From assembly GCA_934255455.1 (NCBI GenBank), contig CAKQNS010000001.1, forward strand, positions 62,001-126,000: DNA of 64,000 nucleotides, written 5' to 3'. The position numbers were made by a program, and so were the translations under genes. The notes beneath the pieces are model-generated. The model worked only from the letters and a program-made list of their open reading frames with translations, was not told the origin of the DNA and made no database searches. This DNA is from an uncultured Alphaproteobacteria bacterium (lineage in GTDB: Bacteria; Pseudomonadota; Alphaproteobacteria; Rs-D84). Numbering within the stretch: the first letter of the stretch is position 1; every line of letters starts with the position of its first letter. Positions 7,847-15,394 of the stretch are shown piece by piece.

Positions 7847-8083
7847 ATGAGAATTGGACTGGAAATAGAACAAATCCGCCAGGAACTGGGATTGTCGGTT
7901 GTATTTATGTGCAATGCAATGGATTTAACCACGGGTGAATATCAAAGACTGTTATGCGGGCGATACCGATTAAATATATTCCAATTGATTGGCTTTATTG
8001 GTACAACTTGCCGCCCTTTGCCGTTGAACGAACACCCATCGCTGCTCTATCCCGCCACAACACAAAGAAAAGTTGGTAAGTGA
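7847..8083 (+). CDS. Small HTH-like (Xre-type) protein, copy A
   Basis: This 78-aa protein resembles a short Cro/Xre helix-turn-helix domain. Residues 6-45 (EIEQIRQELGLSVVFMCNAM, then TGEYQRLLCGRYR) fit the order of helices in Xre proteins, with the recognition helix around GEYQRLLCG. I prefer the ATG at 7847, preceded by GGGGGACGTT; a GTG eight codons earlier lies inside the terminator stem. A near-identical paralogue (about 87 percent by eye) is at 16386-16616 on the other strand, again just downstream of the structured RNA. A role in controlling the RNA or its own transcription is a guess. The DNA-binding call rests on pattern alone. Confidence 0.65.
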   Translation: MRIGLEIEQIRQELGLSVVFMCNAMDLTTGEYQRLLCGRYRLNIFQLIGFIGTTCRPLPLNEHPSLLYPATTQRKVGK

Positions 8084-8320
8084 TATAGTGATGAAGTGAT
8101 AGAGTTTTAGAATAAAAAAATAAAAACTTGTCATTGCGAGCGTAGCGAAGCAATCCAATATAAAGTCACTGCGGGGCAATGGTGACCCTCCTTCGCCGGT
8201 ATGACGGAATAAAAACATTGCTCTCTTTATCGCGGCGGAGCGCCAGCGAAGACGGATGAACTTTGAACTCTGAACTTTGAACTTTTTATTGCGCCAACGG
8301 CGCAACTCATTGCTCTCTAT
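8084..8320. repeat. Dispersed intergenic repeat cluster 4
   Basis: No gene is visible. From left to right there is a GTCATTGCGAGCGTAGCGAA module (reverse of that near 7520), the AGTCACTGCGGGGCAATGG module, ATTGCTCTCTTTATCGCGGC, GAACTTTGAACTCTGAACTT, and the GCGCCAACGGCGC hairpin. Confidence 0.8.
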
Positions 8321-8350
8321 AAAAAAACGCGCCACCGGCGCGTTTTTTAT
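8319..8350 (-). terminator. Intrinsic terminator of infC
   Basis: The stem AACGCGCC/GGCGCGTT sits between A- and T-runs and reaches the infC stop codon. Confidence 0.8.
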
Positions 8351-8901
8351 TTCTTGCTGGCTGGTGCCACAATAATCGATTTCGTGCGCTCGTCCGGCTT
8401 GGATCGCGATTCCAATGTGCCGGCGTCGCCAACCAATTCCATAATGCGTGCAAATAATTCCGGCACGGCATCCTTGCCACGCGCCAAAACCTTTTTCGAA
8501 CCACGGGTCATAACGGCAATTTTAACCTTGTTACCCTGGCCCAGGAATTCAAAAACCTTTTTCATTTTTATGTTCAGGTCGTTTTCTTCGATAAATGGTT
8601 TGACCCAAACTTCTTTCATCTCGACCGTTTTTTGATTCTTTTTCGCCTCGGATGCGCGTTTTTTCTGTTCGTATTTGAATTTGCCATAATCCATAATTTT
8701 CACAATTGGCACGGCGCCATTTGCGTTGATTTCGACCAAATCCAGCCCATCGTCCATCGCCATCTGCAACGCGGCAGATGTCTGCATAACGCCCAAATTC
8801 TGGCCGGTAGCGCTGATTACTTGAACTGTTTTTGCGAAAATCCGATTGTTCATACGCGGGCCCATATCCCGACGATTATCACGGTTAAATGCAGGTTTAA
8901 T
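8347..8901 (-). CDS. infC: Translation initiation factor IF-3, ATT start codon
   Basis: IF-3 keeps ribosomal subunits apart and checks start-codon pairing. The product has the N-terminal domain (MNNRIFAKTVQVISATGQN), the linker with YGKFKYEQKKR and the C-terminal domain (WVKPFIEENDLNIKMKKVFE). I place the start at an ATT at 8899-8901, read in frame as ATT AAA CCT GCA, because a strong AAAGGAG lies seven bases before it. The first in-frame ATG (8865) lacks such a site and would truncate the domain. Rare start codons on infC are the known basis of IF-3 autoregulation. The usual neighbours thrS, rpmI and rplT are absent; a glycosylase gene precedes it. Confidence 0.93.
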   Translation of the reverse strand: MKPAFNRDNRRDMGPRMNNRIFAKTVQVISATGQNLGVMQTSAALQMAMDDGLDLVEINANGAVPIVKIMDYGKFKYEQKKRASEAKKNQKTVEMKEVWVKPFIEENDLNIKMKKVFEFLGQGNKVKIAVMTRGSKKVLARGKDAVPELFARIMELVGDAGTLESRSKPDERTKSIIVAPASKK

Positions 8902-8908
8902 TGTATAC

Positions 8909-8915
8909 TCCTTTG
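8909..8915 (-). promoter_or_regulatory. Ribosome binding site that fixes the infC ATT start
   Basis: On the minus strand AAAGGAG precedes the ATT codon by seven bases and no ATG or GTG lies in range. Confidence 0.8.
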
Positions 8916-8937
8916 ATATTTATGCAGAAATTATTAA

Positions 8938-9741
8938 CTATTTATCGGCACTTTTCAACAAATTTTGAATTTGTTGTAATGCGGTCCATGCGTCGCGCTT
9001 GGCCGTGGGCTTTAATAACAGGTAATTTGGGTGGAATATCGGCATACATTTTATACCGGTCAGGCTGTCTGCAACAACGCCGTGTGCTCGCGCCAAATTT
9101 GCGCCCGCGATTTCTGTTGCCGGCAATGTCCCCAGTGTTAAAATCAAACGCGGTGATAAAAATCCTAATGCGCGGTCAACAAACGGTCGCGTCAAATCCA
9201 GTTCATCACGCGTCGGTGTGCGCCCGCCGGGTGTGCGCCAAAACAGCATCGGCAATATTGATACGCTGTCGCGCGACATTCCAATTGCGGCCAGCATTTT
9301 GTCCAATAATTCGCCGGCCGGGCCGCTTAAAATCTGGCCCGATGCATCATCATCGGCGCTGGGAATATCGGTCACGATAACTAGTCCATTTGGTTTTGGG
9401 GCAATGTGTGGCAAAACAACATTTGTTGCCGCCGCGCGCAATGGGTGACCGAATTCGGAAATCATGCGGCACAGTGACCCTGTGTCCGCCGGTCGTGCGG
9501 CCATTGCCCGCGCGGTATCGACCGATACCGCAATGGTTGGTGCAATTGGTGGCACAACCGATGTTGGTGTACGAATGTTTGCAATGTCTTGGATGTGTGC
9601 AGGATTGCGTGCCGCCGTTGCCGTGTTTTCCACGCGCGCTGCGGCTTGGACCGCCGCCGATTGTATCAACGCAAACGGCACATCACCTATTTCCCAACAA
9701 ACCCCAGATAACGCTAAATCCCGCAGTTCTTCACATTGCAT
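8938..9741 (-). CDS. Uracil-DNA glycosylase superfamily protein (family 4/5-like), divergent
   Basis: The C-terminal 180 residues of this 267-aa protein resemble family 4 uracil-DNA glycosylases, which excise uracil from DNA. Visible are SGPAGELLDKMLAAIGM near residue 140, LILTLGTLPATEI and the HPNYLL motif near the end. The first 85 residues are Ala-rich and low in recognisable pattern, possibly a linker. Cysteines are few (in MQCEEL, GVCW, SLCR and IKCM) and not spaced as in the iron-sulfur ligands of family 4; the usual GEAPG is replaced by TDIPSADDD. The enzyme may be a divergent or cluster-free member. It lies upstream of infC and is transcribed the same way. Confidence 0.7.
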   Translation of the reverse strand: MQCEELRDLALSGVCWEIGDVPFALIQSAAVQAAARVENTATAARNPAHIQDIANIRTPTSVVPPIAPTIAVSVDTARAMAARPADTGSLCRMISEFGHPLRAAATNVVLPHIAPKPNGLVIVTDIPSADDDASGQILSGPAGELLDKMLAAIGMSRDSVSILPMLFWRTPGGRTPTRDELDLTRPFVDRALGFLSPRLILTLGTLPATEIAGANLARAHGVVADSLTGIKCMPIFHPNYLLLKPTAKRDAWTALQQIQNLLKSADK

Positions 9742-9819
9742 TTTTTGTTTTTCCTTGATTTTTCAAACATTTCATTATACACTATACCACGAGCAACAGA
9801 AACTCAAGGGAGTATTTTC

Positions 9820-10236
9820 ATGAAAATTAAAAACTTTGCTATGTTAGCCGGTGTCGCTGGTTTGTTGGCCGCTTGTGGTGGTTCCAGCATCGTCGAACCT
9901 GCTGACTTGAACGATCAACGCGTATTTTTTGCGTTCAATTCTTCGGATATTTCCGACGAAGCGCGCAACAACCTGTTGGGCCAGTCTTTGTATATGAAGA
10001 ATCACGCCGACACAAAAATCCAGATTGCTGGTAATTGCGACGAACGCGGTTCTACTGAATACAACTTGGCGTTGGGTGCGCGTCGTGCAAATGCCGCAAA
10101 ATCGGTCTTGGTTGCCGATGGCATAGATTCTAAACGTATTTCCACCATTTCTTATGGCAAAGAACGTCCATTGGTCAAAGGTACCGGTGAAAGCGTTTGG
10201 AAAATGAATCGTAACGCAACAACAACTGTTAAATAA
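9820..10236 (+). CDS. pal: Peptidoglycan-associated lipoprotein Pal
   Basis: The 138-aa product starts with a lipoprotein signal (MLAGVAGLLAAC, lipobox LAAC) and carries one OmpA C-terminal domain (residues 35-138) with VFFAFNSSDIS, IAGNCDERGSTEYN and LGARRANAAK, the peptidoglycan-binding signature of Pal. Pal anchors the outer membrane to peptidoglycan in the Tol-Pal system. The start at 9820 follows a good AAGGGAG ribosome binding site. The tol genes are not next to it, so the usual tol-pal operon is split. A hairpin with T-run ends the gene. Confidence 0.9.
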   Translation: MKIKNFAMLAGVAGLLAACGGSSIVEPADLNDQRVFFAFNSSDISDEARNNLLGQSLYMKNHADTKIQIAGNCDERGSTEYNLALGARRANAAKSVLVADGIDSKRISTISYGKERPLVKGTGESVWKMNRNATTTVK

Positions 10237-10253
10237 TATTGTTGTAAAAATGT

Positions 10254-10288
10254 AAAAAACACCGGCAAATGCCGGTGTTTTTTTTATA
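10254..10288 (+). terminator. Intrinsic terminator after pal
   Basis: The stem ACACCGGC/GCCGGTGT with an AAAT loop is followed by eight Ts. Confidence 0.85.
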
Positions 10289-10388
10289 GATAGCAGAGAG
10301 CAATGAAGCGCGCCAATGGCGCGCTGCTTTATTCATTTGAACTTTGAACTCTGAACTTTGAACTTTTTATTGCTCTCTGCTCTCTATT
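10288..10388. repeat. Dispersed intergenic repeat cluster 5
   Basis: AGCAGAGAGCAATG is followed by a GCGCCAATGGCGC hairpin, a GAACTTTGAACTCTGAACTT unit and GCTCTCTGCTCTCT. Confidence 0.8.
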
Positions 10389-10418
10389 AATAAATGCGCC
10401 ATCGGCGCATTTATTATT
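10389..10418 (-). terminator. Intrinsic terminator of parB
   Basis: The symmetrical stem AATGCGCC/GGCGCATT ends at the parB stop codon. Confidence 0.75.
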
Positions 10419-11292
10419 TTGTCAGTTTTTCAACCAATTCGTTCATCTGTGTTCGGGTGGCAAATGATAACACAATCTGCCCTGCCCCACCGCGGCGTTC
10501 TTGCAACTTTACCGGCACACCCAATGCCGCGCCTATGCGCGATTCGATGTCGCGTCGTGCGGCGTCATCAATTGTTTTGTTTGTGTATGCGCGTCCACCA
10601 CTGCGCCGCGTGCCCTGCTTTACGCGTTTGGCGGTTTCGGCCACCGACAGACCGCGTGCAATGATTTCGCGGGCGATTTCTTCGGGATTATCAGAAACCG
10701 CAATTGTACGTGCGTGCGACGCCGATAATTCGCCAGAACGCACCATATTCTTGACGCTTTCAGGCAAATTGCTGTTCAAACGCATGGTGTTGCGAATATA
10801 GCTTTCCGATTTTCCAATTAAACGCGATACATCGGCCATGCTGTATCCGCATTTTGTCATAATGTTTTTGTATGCGGCGCCCTCTTCTATGGGGTTCAGG
10901 TTTTCGCGTTGCACATTTTCAATCAGCGCGATTTCCATCGCATTATCGTCATTCAGATTTTTTACTAATGCCGGAATTTCGGACAATCCGGCCAAATGAC
11001 TGGCGCGATAGCGACGTTCACCTGCAACAATTTCGTATTTATATTCGCGCCCAATAACCGGTCGCAATATAATTGGCTGCAATACACCCTTTTCCCGAAT
11101 CGATGCAGTTAAATCGGTCAATTCACTTTCGGTGAATGTTTTGCGTGGTTGGTCCGGGTTGGCACCAATTTGCACCAGTGGAATTTGACGCACAACAACA
11201 CGATTTTCACTGTTCAATACCGATATATCCGGTATATTTACCATTTCATTTTGCAAATCGGCCAAGCCGCGTCCCAATCCAAATTTAGCCAT
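10414..11292 (-). CDS. parB: Chromosome partitioning protein ParB
   Basis: ParB binds parS sites near the origin, slides as a CTP-dependent clamp and works with ParA to move chromosome origins. The 292-aa product has the N-terminal GLGRGLADLQ, the nuclease-like fold IGANPDQPRKTF, the CTP-binding motif GERRYRASHLAG near residue 95, and the HTH region with RLIGKSESYIRNTMRL and SGELSASHARTI. The C-terminal dimer region follows an IESRIGAALG segment. It overlaps parA by eight bases in the standard parAB order. Two parS-like sites lie 1-2 kb upstream. Confidence 0.95.
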   Translation of the reverse strand: MAKFGLGRGLADLQNEMVNIPDISVLNSENRVVVRQIPLVQIGANPDQPRKTFTESELTDLTASIREKGVLQPIILRPVIGREYKYEIVAGERRYRASHLAGLSEIPALVKNLNDDNAMEIALIENVQRENLNPIEEGAAYKNIMTKCGYSMADVSRLIGKSESYIRNTMRLNSNLPESVKNMVRSGELSASHARTIAVSDNPEEIAREIIARGLSVAETAKRVKQGTRRSGGRAYTNKTIDDAARRDIESRIGAALGVPVKLQERRGGAGQIVLSFATRTQMNELVEKLTK

Positions 11293-12064
11293 TTTGTTTT
11301 CCTTCTAATTTTTCAATCATTTCGGTTGCCACGCGCAGGTATGCCTGGGCGCCGGTTGAATTAAAATCGTAAAACAGTGCCGGTTTGCCAAAACTGGGGG
11401 CCTCGGACACACGGACATTGCGCGGCACAACTGTTTTGAACACACGGTCGCCAAATGTGCGGCGCACATCATCATCAACCGCGCGTGTTACACCATATCG
11501 ACGGTCATACATTGTCAATAAAAATCCCAGTACGGCCAATTTCGTGTTGAATTTTTGCCGTACCGCGGTGATTGTCATCATCAATTGCTGGACGCCTTCG
11601 AGTGAATAAAATTCACATTGCATCGGCACCACAACATAATCGGCCGCCGACAGCGCGTTTACCGTTAAATAACCCAGCGCCGGTGGACAATCCAACAATA
11701 TATAATCATAATGCGACGATATGGTTGCTAATGCGTCGCGCAGGCGAAATTCGCGATTGTCGGCATCCAGCAAATCAATTTCGGCACCCGCCAACGCCAT
11801 ACTGGCCGGCATAATGTGCATATTTGGTACCGCAGTCGTCAATATATTATCGGCGGCGGCGGCAGTGCCCATAATAACGCCATACACACTTTGTGAATGC
11901 GATGCGCGATTAAATCCCAATCCCGTGCCGGCATTGCCCTGGGGGTCCAAATCAATTAACAAGACCCGGCGTTTTATTGCCGCCAATGATGCGCCAATAT
12001 TTATTGCCGTGGTTGTTTTGCCAACACCGCCCTTTTGGTTTGCAAATGCTATTACTGTTGCCAT
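11285..12064 (-). CDS. parA: Chromosome partitioning ATPase ParA (Soj)
   Basis: ParA is a deviant Walker ATPase that binds DNA non-specifically and carries ParB-bound origins. The 259-aa chain begins MATVIAFANQKGGVGKTTTA, where GGVGKTT is the signature P-loop; DLDPQGNAGTG and LLDCPPALGYLTVNAL follow. I chose the ATG at 12064 since homologues begin this way. A frame open 14 codons further upstream contains no clear ribosome binding site. It precedes parB with an eight-base overlap. rsmG lies 1.1 kb further upstream, with an unrelated gene in opposite orientation wedged between, unlike the usual rsmG-parA arrangement. Confidence 0.95.
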   Translation of the reverse strand: MATVIAFANQKGGVGKTTTAINIGASLAAIKRRVLLIDLDPQGNAGTGLGFNRASHSQSVYGVIMGTAAAADNILTTAVPNMHIMPASMALAGAEIDLLDADNREFRLRDALATISSHYDYILLDCPPALGYLTVNALSAADYVVVPMQCEFYSLEGVQQLMMTITAVRQKFNTKLAVLGFLLTMYDRRYGVTRAVDDDVRRTFGDRVFKTVVPRNVRVSEAPSFGKPALFYDFNSTGAQAYLRVATEMIEKLEGKQNG

Positions 12065-12171
12065 AATTTTACCCATTTCATTACAAAACAACCTTATAAA
12101 ATTCATTTTATTCGGTCAAGTCAATTATATTTCATAAAACAAAAACGCCGAAAAATCAAATAAATAAATGT

Positions 12172-12187
12172 TATTTCATGTGAAATA
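12172..12187. promoter_or_regulatory. parS-like centromere site 1
   Basis: TATTTCATGTGAAATA keeps the core of the consensus parS TGTTTCACGTGAAACA, with perfect seven-base inverted arms around a central TG. It lies about 110 bases upstream of parA. Confidence 0.75.
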
Positions 12188-12230
12188 ATGTGTGCATTGA
12201 CAACGTACAGTTTTTATATATAATTGCCGT

Positions 12231-13163
12231 GTGAAACATACAATGGCATTTTGTTTTCCGGCAATTATAATATCGGCTGCATTTGGGTGCGGTATTACTA
12301 ATACATCGTTAAAAAAGAACGCAAAAACACCGGTAAATGCCGGTAAATATATGTATACTTTAACGCCGGTTACATACAGCACAGATACAATCACTTTTTA
12401 CGATGATGCGGTGCTTCGGGAACATCGAACCGTTGTCCAGGGACTGTATTGCCCAACAACGCACAAAGTCACAACATTTTATCTGGTAAATAAAAGTCAA
12501 AGCGCGCGATTGCAAAAGCTTTGTGATGAAACCAATGCGATGGCACCATTGACATTGCGACATGAATGTGAGCACGCCCGTAAAATGGCGTTGGTCGGTA
12601 TGGGGTATATGTTTCCAGATTTTACACGCGGTGAAATTGCCGCCACGAACGAGATTGTTGCGCCCGCGGCCGAAATTATTGCCGCAGTTGATTGGCGTTA
12701 CACGCACGGTGCGCCGATTGCCGCCGCCAAGAAATTTGTACGAAACGCCGAACGCGAAATATATGCGTTGACTGATTCGTTGAATTTGCCGTGGCCCATT
12801 GATTTTAACCAACCGCAAATTGCCGAAATTGTTATAAAACACGCCTTGGCGCGTTTTACATCTGAATTTAATCGTGGTCAATATGTGACAACCGTTCGTG
12901 AAGCGACACGGAAACGGTATTGGCGCAAATATCCACCAAACAATATGTGTGATTTGAGCCAGGTTTTTAATTTTGTGCCGCAATACGGTTTGTGGGCACC
13001 AATGTGGGAATTTGAATCACTGCGGGGGTCGGTAAACTTGTGGAACGCGGTCAGTGAAAAAACACGCCGCGAAACCACATTCAAATTAGAGTCATTTGTT
13101 ATTGCTGCGCAAAAATCTGCCGGCAAAAAACCACTGTTGTTAGAAAATCAGAAAACACACTAA
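12231..13163 (+). CDS. Secreted or lipid-anchored protein with an HExxH motif, unknown family
   Basis: I do not recognise this 310-aa protein. It starts with a hydrophobic export signal (MAFCFPAIIISAAFGCG) that could be a lipoprotein signal, with Cys at about residue 20. Near residue 110 is LRHECEHARK, a zinc-metallopeptidase-like HExxH, with no obvious third ligand. The first 30 residues after the signal hold KTPVNAGKYM, coded by a palindromic mini-repeat. C-terminal to the motif the chain is helical, with an aromatic-rich segment (YGLWAPMWEFE). It lies between parA and rsmG, on the opposite strand to both, and is flanked by two parS-like sites. A DUF922-like or other periplasmic protease role is possible but not shown. 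Confidence 0.6.
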   Translation: MKHTMAFCFPAIIISAAFGCGITNTSLKKNAKTPVNAGKYMYTLTPVTYSTDTITFYDDAVLREHRTVVQGLYCPTTHKVTTFYLVNKSQSARLQKLCDETNAMAPLTLRHECEHARKMALVGMGYMFPDFTRGEIAATNEIVAPAAEIIAAVDWRYTHGAPIAAAKKFVRNAEREIYALTDSLNLPWPIDFNQPQIAEIVIKHALARFTSEFNRGQYVTTVREATRKRYWRKYPPNNMCDLSQVFNFVPQYGLWAPMWEFESLRGSVNLWNAVSEKTRRETTFKLESFVIAAQKSAGKKPLLLENQKTH

Positions 13164-13181
13164 TTTCAAGAAAATATGTGT

Positions 13182-13197
13182 TGTTTCATGTGAAATT
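13182..13197. promoter_or_regulatory. parS-like centromere site 2
   Basis: TGTTTCATGTGAAATT matches 13 of 16 bases of the parS consensus. It overlaps the last bases of rsmG. Confidence 0.75.
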
Positions 13198-13756
13198 ACC
13201 GGCAATTTTCGATAATTATAATGAATCCATCACCGGTTTGTGATTTTACCAATTTGTAATCGAATTGATATTTCTTTTTTGCCGTGGCAATTTCTGATTC
13301 AATTTCCCGGCCTTTTAATAAAAAAAGCCGGTGTTTTGTTTTTGCTACATAGTCCAAAATTCTAACCAATGGGGCAAATGCGCGTGCGGTAAACACGAAA
13401 TTGCCGGCATTTACCGGTATTTTTTTTACAAAATCTTCGACCCGACCGTGATAAACGGTTAAATTTGGCAAATCCAAACGCGTTTTTAATTCATTTAGAA
13501 AAGCAACCTTTTTCCCAATCGATTCGATGCATGTTACACGCCATCCCAAAATTGCCAGTACAACGCCAGGAAAACCAGCGCCACTGCCCAAATCAATAAT
13601 GTCAGTGTCATGTGGTAAAATATCCGCCAATTGTGCACTGTCGGCAAAATGGCGTGTTTCGATGTCGGCCAGTGTGCTGGGCGCGACCAAGTTCATTTTG
13701 GTCGACCAATCACGCAACAGAACGGCATATTGTTCAAATTTGACTTTATTATCCAT
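13196..13756 (-). CDS. rsmG: 16S rRNA (guanine-N7) methyltransferase RsmG (GidB)
   Basis: RsmG methylates G527 in 16S rRNA with S-adenosylmethionine. The 186-aa protein has the N-terminal WSTKMNLVAP, the substrate motif ADSAQLADIL and the SAM-binding loop DLGSGAGFPGVVLA near residue 60, then CIESIGKKVAFLNEL. Around residue 133 the segment KIPVNAGNFVF replaces a shorter stretch between GRVED and TARAFAPL. The same palindromic mini-repeat codes for PVNAG in the neighbouring gene. Together with parA and parB this is the usual gidB-parAB neighbourhood. The start is 21 bases from the divergent TPR gene. Confidence 0.92.
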   Translation of the reverse strand: MDNKVKFEQYAVLLRDWSTKMNLVAPSTLADIETRHFADSAQLADILPHDTDIIDLGSGAGFPGVVLAILGWRVTCIESIGKKVAFLNELKTRLDLPNLTVYHGRVEDFVKKIPVNAGNFVFTARAFAPLVRILDYVAKTKHRLFLLKGREIESEIATAKKKYQFDYKLVKSQTGDGFIIIIENCR

Positions 13757-13777
13757 ACGCGGTATTCTAGCACAATC

Positions 13778-15394
13778 ATGAGAAAAATAGAAAGTTTATT
13801 TGTTGGCACGGCGATTATGACGACTGTTTTGGGCGTTGGAATTTCAATATGGAATTACCAGGCCAGGGCGCCATACGACAATGGGTATAAATTCGCACCA
13901 ACGAAATATGGTGCGTTTTTGGCCGCCCAGCATGCCGTTTATGTAAATGATTTCGACAACGCTGCGAAATTTATGTCAAATTTGACCGATGTTGATTCTG
14001 CGACGGTTTCAAGTTTGCGGTATATATCACAATTTCTGGATGGACGCATGCCGGCCGATGCCGATTTATTGCGCAATGAAAAAACGGCGCCAGCGCGCAT
14101 AATATATGACGCGTATTTGGTATCTGATGGCGATTGGGGTGCTGTATACAAACGGCATAAAACCGATGAAAATGCGTTGATTGCGCCACTGCGGATATGG
14201 TCGGCGGTTGCGTCAAAACATACCAAGGACGCGTTAAAATTCATTGATAAATTGCCAACTAACGATTCGTGGAAATCGTTTGTGCGTGGGCAAATCTATG
14301 CCGAAACCGGTGATATTGCCAATGCCACCAAATCATTTGCTGCGGTGCGTCCTGATTTTATGAACATAAACGACTATATGTATATTATGTCGTTTTATGC
14401 GCATAACAATTTGACCGATGCAGCGGAAAAATTGCACGCCGAATTTACATCGCGACCGGGCGGCATGTATATGTTGGAATTTGATAGTGTCCCAGATTGG
14501 GAACAATTTGCGGGGTACAAAAACGCATTGGCGTTCAGTTTGGTTCAAAATGTTTCACATACCCAGGTTATGATGTATTCTGATTTGGCGATGTTGTTGT
14601 TGCGTTTTGCCCAGGTGACCGGCCCGGCATTTGGCGAAAACAACGATGCTATGAATTATTATCTGGGGCAATTTTTCTTTAATAATAGCGGCGATTACGA
14701 ACGTTTTTTTGCAAAAATTCCGCAATCCAGTCCATTTTATTTATTTGCACAAATGCGCATGGCCGACGCAGATGGAAATATGCGCGCGGTGCATCGCGTG
14801 GTGCGTGCAAACCCGCTGTTTGTTCCGGCGGTAAATAAATTGGTTGGGCATTATATTGCCGCTGGCAATCGTCGTGCGGCATTGCGCACAATAAACACAA
14901 CATTGAAAAACAAAAATCTGACCGAACAGGGCAGGGCGTTTTTCTTGAAAAGCCGCGCGTATATAAACTATGTGTTTGGCGATTTGTCTGATGCGCAATC
15001 AGATATAAAATCGGCGGCCGATGTTTTGCCAATGGATGCAGAAATATTATCGTTGCAGGCAAAAATATGGGCGGCCGAAAATCGCGAGATTGATAACGCA
15101 TACGATTATGCCATGGCATTGGTGCGTAAAAGCCCGACCGATATTATGGCGTGGGATACATTGGGTGTCGTTGTCGCCGCGCGCGAGGGTGCGCCCGCCG
15201 CAATTGAATTACTGGCGCGGGTTGGCGAAATATCGGTGACATGTTCATCGTTGTTTGTACACCTGGGGGATTTATATGCCGAAACGGGTGATAATGCCCG
15301 TGCACGCGATGCGTATATGCGTGCAATTGAATTGGCCGACGATGGTTTGATTGTCGTGCCCGATGTGAATAGAAAACTAAGGAAACTGAAATGA
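13778..15394 (+). CDS. TPR-repeat protein with N-terminal membrane anchor
   Basis: The 538-aa protein has a short basic start (MRKIESLF) and one hydrophobic segment (VGTAIMTTVLGVGISIWNY) that would serve as a signal anchor. The rest is helical with TPR-like units, clearest in the last 200 residues (AYDYAMALVRKSPTDIMAWD and LYAETGDNARARDAYMRAIE). TPRs mediate protein-protein contact; a periplasmic or membrane-associated scaffold is likely. In other alphaproteobacteria a TPR protein of this kind precedes gpsA, and here the last bases overlap the gpsA start (ATGA). It starts 21 bases from rsmG in divergent orientation. Confidence 0.7.
   Translation: MRKIESLFVGTAIMTTVLGVGISIWNYQARAPYDNGYKFAPTKYGAFLAAQHAVYVNDFDNAAKFMSNLTDVDSATVSSLRYISQFLDGRMPADADLLRNEKTAPARIIYDAYLVSDGDWGAVYKRHKTDENALIAPLRIWSAVASKHTKDALKFIDKLPTNDSWKSFVRGQIYAETGDIANATKSFAAVRPDFMNINDYMYIMSFYAHNNLTDAAEKLHAEFTSRPGGMYMLEFDSVPDWEQFAGYKNALAFSLVQNVSHTQVMMYSDLAMLLLRFAQVTGPAFGENNDAMNYYLGQFFFNNSGDYERFFAKIPQSSPFYLFAQMRMADADGNMRAVHRVVRANPLFVPAVNKLVGHYIAAGNRRAALRTINTTLKNKNLTEQGRAFFLKSRAYINYVFGDLSDAQSDIKSAADVLPMDAEILSLQAKIWAAENREIDNAYDYAMALVRKSPTDIMAWDTLGVVVAAREGAPAAIELLARVGEISVTCSSLFVHLGDLYAETGDNARARDAYMRAIELADDGLIVVPDVNRKLRKLK

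Noticed and set aside
7371..8346. The repeat gaps around the cassette as an insertion sequence
   Set aside because: No transposase frame and no paired terminal repeats with a target duplication are visible; the modules recur singly in other gaps.
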